DNA of 12,460 bases, from NCBI GenBank assembly GCA_028289725.1, contig JANQOH010000252.1:1-12460 (forward strand), read 5' to 3'. Positions 7,263 through 12,460 of this stretch are shown here, one piece after another. The position numbers and the translations under genes were made by a program. The notes beneath the pieces were generated by a model that worked only from the letters and a program-made list of their open reading frames with translations, did not search any database and was not told where the DNA came from. This DNA is from Alphaproteobacteria bacterium (GTDB lineage Bacteria; Pseudomonadota; Alphaproteobacteria; UBA7887). How positions within the stretch are numbered: the first letter of the stretch is position 1; the number at the start of each line of letters is the position of its first letter.

Positions 7263-8003
7263 ATGTCTTTGTCGGATGAAAAAATCATGGCGCATGTGGA
7301 TGGCGAACTTGAGCCGGCCGAAGACGCGAAGGTCGCGGCCATGCTTGCCAGCGATCCGTCCGCAAGCAAACGCGCCGAGGCGATGCGCGAGCTCAACGGA
7401 CTGCTGCGGGAAGCCTATGAGGGCGCGCTCAAGGAGCCGGTGCCCGACGCGCTGATGGAGGCCGTGGACCGCCGCCGCGCGCGCCAGCCCGGCTTCCGCC
7501 TCGGTCGTCTGTTTGAAGGATTCCTCGCGCCTGGTTTGGCGCATGCGACTGCTGCCGGTTTGCTGATCGCCATGGGCGGTGCGACAGGTGTTTGGCTCTA
7601 TGGCGGGACGCCGGAAGAGAGCGATAGCGAGATGCTCGCGACAGTGCTTGAGAGCGGACGCAGCGGCGCGCCGATTTCGATCGACACAAATGGCGGGCAA
7701 ATCACGCCGTTATTGACCTTCGTTCATCGGGACGGCCGCTATTGCCGTCAATTCGAGGATTTGCACGACGGACTGACGACGTACGGTGTTGCCTGCCGGA
7801 ACGATGCCGGCGCTTGGCAGCTCGAATTGATGGTGCATACGGATTTGTGGGACGTGCCCGCGGACGAGCGGCGCGGCCCGGAATATCAGTTGGCCAGCGG
7901 ACCGCTTGATCGCTTCCTCGATGAAGCGCTTGAGGCCGCAATGCCGGAACCGCCTTTGGAGCCGGAAGCGGAAGACAAATTAATAAATGGTGGCTGGAAA
8001 TAG
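7263..8003 (+). CDS. Membrane anti-sigma factor
   Basis: The predicted partner that holds the ECF factor inactive at the inner membrane, 246 residues from the ATG at 7263. The cytoplasmic N-terminus (MSLSDEKIMAHVDGELEPAE onwards) has the usual anti-sigma helical start, HVDGEL, but lacks the His/Cys zinc motif of ZAS proteins. One weakly hydrophobic membrane segment spans about residues 90-113. The remaining 130 residues should be periplasmic and contain two cysteines (161 and 178) that could form a redox-sensitive disulfide, then a Pro/Glu-rich tail. The same frame is open far upstream inside the sigma gene, but the ATG fits the operon gap and the domain start. Assignment rests on position, topology and N-terminal similarity. 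Release of sigma could be by conformational change or by proteolysis. Confidence 0.85.
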   Translation: MSLSDEKIMAHVDGELEPAEDAKVAAMLASDPSASKRAEAMRELNGLLREAYEGALKEPVPDALMEAVDRRRARQPGFRLGRLFEGFLAPGLAHATAAGLLIAMGGATGVWLYGGTPEESDSEMLATVLESGRSGAPISIDTNGGQITPLLTFVHRDGRYCRQFEDLHDGLTTYGVACRNDAGAWQLELMVHTDLWDVPADERRGPEYQLASGPLDRFLDEALEAAMPEPPLEPEAEDKLINGGWK

Positions 8004-8029
8004 CCAATTGTTTAATTTGGACCAATACC

Positions 8030-8036
8030 GGGGAGG
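8030..8036 (+). promoter_or_regulatory. Ribosome-binding-like GGGGAGG before a doubtful small ORF
   Basis: A purine-rich GGGGAGG lies 8 bases before the ATG at 8045 and is the only strong sign that the following frame might be translated. Confidence 0.4.
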
Positions 8037-8044
8037 CATTGGGC

Positions 8045-8299
8045 ATGACTAATTTTCAAATCTATTCACGCCGCTATTTTGACGACGAACGGCGTCTTAA
8101 GGTTTTCTTTTCGACATGCTATCGAATACTGCGTGAGGGCCTTTCCATGACCAGGTCCGGTTTGCGACCCGCTGTCGGCGGTTCGGCATCTCCGCGACGA
8201 CTTTGTGGTGCCGGCGAGAGTCTAGCCCCTGTGCGTTCAATAGCATGGCAATTGACACACGGCCGAAATAGCACCGGCTTAGGAAGAAGGGGAGTTTAG
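8045..8299 (+). CDS. Doubtful small ORF of 84 residues after the anti-sigma gene
   Basis: This fills most of the 302-base gap between the anti-sigma and lipoprotein genes. It has a good GGGGAGG before its ATG and starts 41 bases after the anti-sigma stop. The protein begins MTNFQIYSRRYFDDERRLKV, with charged and aromatic residues, then becomes a low-order Arg/Gly/Ser-rich stretch. Codon third positions are much less GC-rich than in neighbours, and there is no recognisable domain or membrane segment, so it may not be coding; the leading part could be a short real peptide or the stretch may simply be a leader region. If it is not a gene, I see no clear promoter here (a TTGACA at 8252 lacks a partner -10). 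Confidence 0.3.
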   Translation: MTNFQIYSRRYFDDERRLKVFFSTCYRILREGLSMTRSGLRPAVGGSASPRRLCGAGESLAPVRSIAWQLTHGRNSTGLGRRGV

Positions 8300-8305
8300 A
8301 CGGCA

Positions 8306-9304
8306 ATGCTTTCACGATTTCTGACTTCGTCGGGCGGAACCGTTGCGATCGCGCTGTTAAGCGGTTGCGCGGTTGTCGAGCCCGGCATCGATGCCTTCCA
8401 ACCCTCGGAGCCGGTCGCCGCGATGGAGACCTATCATTCGTCTGGTTTGCAGTGCCTCGGGACCTTGGTCGAGGAAAGCGCGGTGAGGCCGGTCGACATT
8501 TATGTCGAGAGCATTCCGGATAGGACCGTGCCCCGCTTCTTCCGACAACGGGGTCTCAGCCGCGGCGGCGATTGGTGGATTCGCACCGCCGTCAATCGGC
8601 TCGATACGGATCGCATTCGCCTGCTGATCGATACCGACGTTGGGCCGACCACGCGGCGCGGCAATGCGGATCTATTGGTGTTCAACGGCGCTTGGACCCA
8701 ATTCGACCGGCGCGGCGCGGATCGCGGCGCGGCGGTGCAGGTCAATGTCGGCAACGTGCTCTTTACGCTCGGCGGCGACCAGTCCTATGACCTGATAGCC
8801 GCTGATTTCTCGACCTCGGTCGACGGCGTCGTCAAGCACGCGTCCGGTGTCGGATTGGTTGTGGCGTCGACGACCGGCGATGCCGACCTGCTGATCGACA
8901 ATGGCGAATCGGCGGGCGCGATCGCATTGACCGGCGCCAATGTCGAAGGCGCGCAAATGGCGCAGCGGCATATCACCGAGGCCGCCGTCATGGTTCACAT
9001 CGCCGACTATTACGACCTCGATTTCCGTCCGTGCCTTGAGGCGGGGTGGGCCAATCCGCAGCTGACGCGGTCGTTGATCAACGACTATAAGCGTATGCAG
9101 CCCGTCCAACGCGCCAAGGAATTCCAGACCCTATTGCGCGATCTCGGCTACTACACCGCGTCCATCGACGGCGTATGGGGCCGAGCGACTTCCAACGCTT
9201 TGATGGCCTTCGAAAGCGACAATGACATGCCGTTGTCCGGCACGCCGAGCGTGGGAACCTATGTGACTTTGGCCAATGCCCGACAGGCCGTTTCGACGGA
9301 GTAA
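8306..9304 (+). CDS. Lipoprotein with C-terminal peptidoglycan-binding domain
   Basis: A predicted envelope lipoprotein of 332 residues. A short signal peptide ends in the lipobox LSGC with the lipidated cysteine at residue 21, suggesting anchoring in a membrane facing the periplasm. The middle part (about 40-260) is rich in beta-prone stretches and resembles the CsgG/HfaB-like outer membrane assembly lipoproteins (for example the segment around GLVVASTTGDADLLIDNG and the following helix), but I hold that only weakly. Residues about 275-325 form a peptidoglycan-binding repeat (LLRDLGYYTASIDGVWG then ATSNALMAFE), so the protein probably links membrane and cell wall. The GGGGAG upstream is 11 bases from the ATG, rather long. 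It lies downstream of the sigma/anti-sigma genes with a 302-base gap, so co-transcription is uncertain; strong terminators follow it. Confidence 0.8.
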   Translation: MLSRFLTSSGGTVAIALLSGCAVVEPGIDAFQPSEPVAAMETYHSSGLQCLGTLVEESAVRPVDIYVESIPDRTVPRFFRQRGLSRGGDWWIRTAVNRLDTDRIRLLIDTDVGPTTRRGNADLLVFNGAWTQFDRRGADRGAAVQVNVGNVLFTLGGDQSYDLIAADFSTSVDGVVKHASGVGLVVASTTGDADLLIDNGESAGAIALTGANVEGAQMAQRHITEAAVMVHIADYYDLDFRPCLEAGWANPQLTRSLINDYKRMQPVQRAKEFQTLLRDLGYYTASIDGVWGRATSNALMAFESDNDMPLSGTPSVGTYVTLANARQAVSTE

Positions 9305-9316
9305 CCCACATTAAGA

Positions 9317-9346
9317 GGGCGGTCGGCCGTATTGTGCCGGCCGCCC
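9317..9346 (+). terminator. GC-rich hairpin after the lipoprotein gene
   Basis: GGGCGGTCGG pairs with CCGGCCGCCC (one T-G wobble) around a 10-base loop, starting 12 bases after the stop codon. Only a short T-containing tail (TTGTCTT) follows, so termination may be partial. Confidence 0.6.
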
Positions 9347-9361
9347 TTGTCTTGACATCCC

Positions 9362-9397
9362 AAAGGGCGCTGCGCATTGCGAGCGCCCTTTTTCTTT
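9362..9397 (+). terminator. Strong rho-independent terminator
   Basis: A perfect 10-bp stem, AAAGGGCGCT with AGCGCCCTTT, around a 10-base loop, followed by a T-rich run (TTTCTTT). It ends plus-strand transcription from the lipoprotein gene before the convergent response regulator gene. Confidence 0.85.
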
Positions 9398-9420
9398 AGG
9401 CAATTCAGACAGAATTGCCT
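9398..9420. repeat. Perfect inverted repeat (9-bp arms)
   Basis: AGGCAATTC and GAATTGCCT flank a 5-base loop. The T-tract is weak on both strands (GTTT on plus; A-rich after it on minus), so it could be a poor terminator for the response regulator transcript or a different hairpin or binding site. Confidence 0.5.
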
Positions 9421-9493
9421 GTTTAAGATCCGATCGTCTGGATTTGGTTTTGTCGGCGCTTCGGTGGGTGACGTGCGTTCGTTGCCTGGGTAA

Positions 9494-10201
9494 TTAACTC
9501 TTGGCGACGGAATCTCTTGCGCAAACTGAGAGGCGGTACCCGGCGCCACGCACGGTCTTGATGTAACCGCCGCAATCGCCGAGCTTCTTGCGCAAACGCC
9601 CAACATACACATCGACGACGTTTGTGAGCGGATCTTCGTTGATCTTCCACAACGCGTTTAGAATACGTTCGCGTGAAAATACGCGCTCCGGATTGTTGAG
9701 AAACAGTTTCAGTATGTCCCGTTCCTTGGCGGATAGGTCGATCGGGCGTCCTTGGCACGTCACTTCCAGCGACCAGGTATCGAACTGGATTTCCCCGGCA
9801 CGCAGAACACGGCCATCGGCTGGAGAGGTGCCGGTTCGTTCGGTAGCGCGTCGCGTAAGTGCTTCCAAACGCGCCAGAAGTTCCTCAAAATCAAAGGGTT
9901 TGGACAAGAAGTCGTCCGCTCCAAGGCGCAGCCCCGCGACCCGATCTTCGACATCGTCGAGCGCACTTAGGATCAGCACGGGCGTGGCGTTTTTCTTGGC
10001 CCGCATCCGACGGCAGACTTCATAGCCGTTGATGCCAGGCAGCATGAGATCCAGTATGACCACTTCGAACTGATGGACGGCGAGCAATTCGATAGCTGTC
10101 TCACCATCATGCGCGACGGTTACAGTCCAGCCTTCGGCGTTGAGGCCGCTTTGTACGAACTCCGCAACGCGTACTTCGTCTTCAACAAGCAATAGATTCA
10201 T
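9494..10201 (-). CDS. OmpR/PhoB-family response regulator
   Basis: A two-component transcription factor of 235 residues. The receiver domain (1-115) has acidic residues E7/D8, the phospho-acceptor D51 in LDLMLPG, S79 and K101 (SKPF). The winged-helix DNA-binding domain (about 130-225) has the typical ending with VVDVYVGRLRKKL and TVRGAGYRL. The ATG at 10201 was chosen because AAGGG precedes it and residue 1 then begins the receiver at MNLLLVEDE. The cognate kinase gene lies upstream on the same strand, but 213 bases separate them, and a GGAAT-N16-CGTT site in that gap faces this gene. It may therefore be expressed both with the kinase and from its own ECF-type promoter. Target genes are unknown. 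Confidence 0.95.
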   Translation of the reverse strand: MNLLLVEDEVRVAEFVQSGLNAEGWTVTVAHDGETAIELLAVHQFEVVILDLMLPGINGYEVCRRMRAKKNATPVLILSALDDVEDRVAGLRLGADDFLSKPFDFEELLARLEALTRRATERTGTSPADGRVLRAGEIQFDTWSLEVTCQGRPIDLSAKERDILKLFLNNPERVFSRERILNALWKINEDPLTNVVDVYVGRLRKKLGDCGGYIKTVRGAGYRLSVCARDSVAKS

Positions 10202-10291
10202 TGCCAGCCCTTCCACCCCTTACCCGGCAAATGACTGCCTTGAGCCGGCGGGTCGTTTACTGCGTCATGATCAAAAACTCATCTGCTATAC

Positions 10292-10316
10292 AACGTGCCC
10301 GAAGGTTCACTATTCC
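10292..10316 (-). promoter_or_regulatory. ECF-type promoter for the response regulator gene (GGAAT-N16-CGTT)
   Basis: On the minus strand, GGAAT at 10316-10312 and CGTT at 10295-10292, spacer 16, the same form as the site before the sigma gene. It is in the kinase-regulator gap, points at the regulator, and its -10 element ends 90 bases before the ATG. A T-rich stretch (TTTTTC) sits just upstream of GGAAT, as at the sigma site. Confidence 0.6.
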
Positions 10317-10414
10317 GAAAAAGGCAAATTGTTTTCGGTGGTTGCGCAGGGAACGCGCGAAAAAAAAGGCGCGGGGATCTGCCGTCTGTCGTTCCTATTT
10401 CGGATCGCCATGAC

Positions 10415-11992
10415 TTAGGCTGCGGCGTCGAGATCCGGGTCCTTCGGCACCGTGAATGATACCGTCACGCCCTGGTTCGGGGCGCTCTCAAGGAGGATCT
10501 CGCCGCCATGGGCTTCGACGATCGCCTTGGCGACAGGCAAGCCCAAGCCGGAGCCCTGGCGGTAGCGGATGGCGGCGTTGGACCCACGGAAAAACCGTTC
10601 GAACGCATTCTGGCGCTCCACGTCGGACATGCCCGGGCCATCATCCGAGACCGAAAGCACGTAGCCTTTGGGCGCTGTGTCGAGCCGCAAGTCGATCGAT
10701 TTGCCGCCATAGCGGCTGGCGTTCTCCAAAAGTATGAGGATGACCTGTCGAATTCGCACCGGATCTGTATAGGCCGGCGCATCATGGACCGTCGCGATAT
10801 AGCGCACACGCGTACTGTTCTGTTCGGCGGCCGTTCGATACTGCTCGACGATCTCCGGCAACAGCGTGGAAAGGTCGATCATGTCGCGTGATAGGCGGGA
10901 ATGCCCGGTTTCGCGTCGGGCGAGGAACAACAAGTCATCGACTAATTCCGCGGTATGCGCGGCCGCTTCGCGCGCTTTCTCCAGCGCGACGCGGTATCGC
11001 GCCGGGGACTCATCCTCGTCGCGCAACGCAATTTCGGCTTCGCCGCGAATGATGGTCAGCGGTGTACGAAGCTCGTGGCTCACATCGGCCAAAAGTTGCC
11101 GGCGGTTTTCATCCGCCTGCCGCAAGACGTCGAGCAGATGCTCCAGTTCCTTGGTGCGATCCGAGACCGCTTTCTCCAATTGCGAGTTCGAGTTCGAAAG
11201 CGCTTGTTCGCGGCTGTAAACCTCTTTCGCCATCAAATTGAAAGCAACCGCGACGTCGTCGAGTTCGTTCCGCCCCACCACGTCGATGCGGTGGGCAACG
11301 TCGCCGCGTGCCAAGGCCGCCGCGCCATCGACGAGCTTGACGATCGGTTCGCGAAGATCGCGGCGCAAGATCCACACGCTCGCGGCCGCCGCGACGATCG
11401 CCATTAGCGAAAAGATGGCGGCCAACAACTCGAACCGGCGGATCATGCTGATGGTGGCGGCCTTCTCGGTCGCGACCTCCGCCGCCTCGCGGTCGATCGC
11501 CTCCTTGATCAGTTGGTTGAAGTCTTCGTCGATGCTCTCATCGAGCATCCGTGACAGGCGCGACCAGTAGGTGATTAATCTCTCACGGTCACGGGATTGC
11601 ATCACTTCTTCATACTCGACCAAGACGCCGTTGATGGTGGCTTCAATCCGTTCGAGATGTTCGAGCTCTTTGTATCCTTGGCCGAATTGTCGGATCTCGT
11701 CCGCGGTCAACTGACGAATGCGGCTAATATCGCCGCGAATCTGGGCCTGGAGCGCCGTTTCGCCGGCGCCGAGATCCCGGTCACCGATCAGAATCGCATC
11801 ACCGAATTGCTTGAAGAGTTGATAGGTGTGATTTGAAAGCGCAAGATAGGACTCATACTCCTCATGCGCCAAATTCTTTCGTATGGCATGTTTCGATCCT
11901 TCCCGCGCGCAAAGCACGGCGAGAAGCGTGCCGCCGATCGCGATGGCGAGCAAAAGGCTGACGCTGAGATATAGTTTGGAAATGATTTTCAT
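10415..11992 (-). CDS. Membrane sensor histidine kinase
   Basis: The sensor partner of the response regulator, 525 residues. Membrane helix 1 is at about 7-28 and helix 2 at about 188-210, with a periplasmic domain of about 155 residues between them that is rich in charged helical segments, so likely a helical bundle. A HAMP linker (about 212-264), a coiled-coil-like stretch (260-295), the HisKA region with phospho-acceptor H306 in SHELRTPL, and an ATPase domain follow: N box N424 (LLENASRYG), G1 DDGPG at 450-454, F box FERFF, G2 GSGLGL at 480-485. All catalytic motifs are present. The ATG has AAGG 5 bases upstream and starts 18 bases after the ABC exporter gene stop, so those two genes are probably co-transcribed. 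The signal is unknown. Confidence 0.95.
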   Translation of the reverse strand: MKIISKLYLSVSLLLAIAIGGTLLAVLCAREGSKHAIRKNLAHEEYESYLALSNHTYQLFKQFGDAILIGDRDLGAGETALQAQIRGDISRIRQLTADEIRQFGQGYKELEHLERIEATINGVLVEYEEVMQSRDRERLITYWSRLSRMLDESIDEDFNQLIKEAIDREAAEVATEKAATISMIRRFELLAAIFSLMAIVAAAASVWILRRDLREPIVKLVDGAAALARGDVAHRIDVVGRNELDDVAVAFNLMAKEVYSREQALSNSNSQLEKAVSDRTKELEHLLDVLRQADENRRQLLADVSHELRTPLTIIRGEAEIALRDEDESPARYRVALEKAREAAAHTAELVDDLLFLARRETGHSRLSRDMIDLSTLLPEIVEQYRTAAEQNSTRVRYIATVHDAPAYTDPVRIRQVILILLENASRYGGKSIDLRLDTAPKGYVLSVSDDGPGMSDVERQNAFERFFRGSNAAIRYRQGSGLGLPVAKAIVEAHGGEILLESAPNQGVTVSFTVPKDPDLDAAA

Positions 11993-12010
11993 GACGGCCT
12001 TGGGAACGGG

Positions 12011-12460
12011 TTAGGAAATCATGGGTCCGTGAATGGCCGGACCGGATGACTTGGCATATTCGTCCGCAATGGCGCTCGGCTCGAAAACGGTGACCGCCCC
12101 GTCCTGGATCCGCCAGACGGTGTTGGCGCAGGCGATCAGGTCCGGATCATTTGAAACGAAAAGTGTGGTGGCCGTGGATTTGCGAACCAGGGCCAGCATG
12201 GCGGTGCGCCCGGCCTCGTCGAGTAGCACGCCGGGTTCGTCGAGCAACAGGAGACGCGGTTCGGCGAGCGCCGCGCGCACCAGGCGAATGCGCGCGATCT
12301 CGCCCGAGGAGAGGTTCTGGCCGCCCTCCGAAATCTTGCCGTCCAAACCGCCAAGCCGGACCAATACGTGACCAAGGCCGAAACGGCGCACCGCCTTTTC
12401 GACCGCCGCGTCGTCAGGCCGTGGCCGGACGCCCATGGTCAAGGCGCGCCGCAGACTGCC
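12011..12460 (-). CDS. ABC exporter ATPase domain, 5' part outside the window
   Basis: The C-terminal part of an ABC transporter ATPase, probably the fused membrane-plus-ATPase exporter type. The frame stays open to the right edge, beginning GSLRRALTMG, so the Walker A region lies outside the window. The signature is LSSGE rather than LSGGQ, followed by the usual IARIRLVRAAL helix; Walker B is RLLLLDEPG, with the Glu expected to polarise water. In the H-loop position the sequence reads FVSNDPD, Asn in place of the usual His, which would weaken hydrolysis unless the protein compensates. Substrate cannot be told from this part. The stop codon is 18 bases before the kinase start, suggesting one transcript that links the exporter to the two-component system. 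Confidence 0.88.
   Translation of the reverse strand, partial: GSLRRALTMGVRPRPDDAAVEKAVRRFGLGHVLVRLGGLDGKISEGGQNLSSGEIARIRLVRAALAEPRLLLLDEPGVLLDEAGRTAMLALVRKSTATTLFVSNDPDLIACANTVWRIQDGAVTVFEPSAIADEYAKSSGPAIHGPMIS

Noticed and set aside
8252..8257. TTGACA as a housekeeping -35 before the lipoprotein gene
   Set aside because: No -10-like hexamer lies 16-19 bases downstream (CGGCTT or similar there).
10354..10373. Hairpin CGCGC with an A8 loop in the kinase-regulator gap as a terminator
   Set aside because: The T-run on the minus strand is in the loop, not after the stem, and the stem is only 5 bp, so it does not look like a terminator.
10140..10418. Plus-strand frame of 92 codons across the kinase-regulator gap
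   Set aside because: It overlaps the regulator gene start antisense, has no RBS, and its residue make-up is disordered; the gap is better explained as a promoter region.
1..12460. CRISPR arrays, tRNA, rRNA, transposase or integrase genes
   Set aside because: No periodic repeats, no tRNA cloverleaf, no rRNA stretch and no recombinase motif could be found by eye.

Overview
The window is GC-rich DNA, tightly packed with genes. It looks like an alphaproteobacterium, perhaps a Rhodospirillales-type one. This rests on overall gene style, on the ECF sigma/anti-sigma pair with EcfG-like promoter sequences (GGAAT-N16/17-CGTT), and on the types of exporter ATPase and lipoprotein; it is an inference, because no rRNA or other marker gene is present.

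Layout, left to right. (1) Bases 1-1046, plus strand: the 3' part of an acyl-CoA dehydrogenase gene. (2) Bases 1063-6532, minus strand: five genes in one direction with short gaps. In transcription order these are a secreted subtilisin-family protease with a very acidic Asp/Glu tract, a ferric-reductase-like membrane flavocytochrome, a 27-residue single-span membrane peptide that automated calling would probably miss, a patatin-like phospholipase and a cardiolipin synthase-type phospholipase D. (3) Bases 6542-6732: a divergent control region. (4) Bases 6733-8003, plus strand: an ECF sigma factor and its membrane anti-sigma factor, then a doubtful small ORF. (5) Bases 8306-9304, plus strand: a lipoprotein with a C-terminal peptidoglycan-binding repeat, followed by strong terminator hairpins. 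(6) Bases 9494-12460, minus strand: the 3' end of an ABC exporter ATPase gene, a sensor histidine kinase and an OmpR-type response regulator, with a 213-base gap between kinase and regulator.

The main new observation is a small regulon that can be read from the DNA. Three sites of the form GGAATA...CGTT (16 or 17 bases between GGAAT and CGTT) occur, and scanning by eye I found no others. Each lies in a non-coding stretch and faces a gene: the sigma factor gene, the divergent protease gene, and the response regulator gene inside the kinase-regulator gap. The likely logic is that the ECF factor activates itself, a protease-led run of envelope and phospholipid genes, and the regulator of a neighbouring two-component system independently of its kinase.

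A second observation is a 27-bp direct repeat (25 of 27 identical). One copy is the last codons of the acyl-CoA dehydrogenase gene and the other is the ribosome-binding region of the patatin gene, so the repeats bracket the patatin-cardiolipin synthase pair exactly. This could be the trace of an insertion or local rearrangement.
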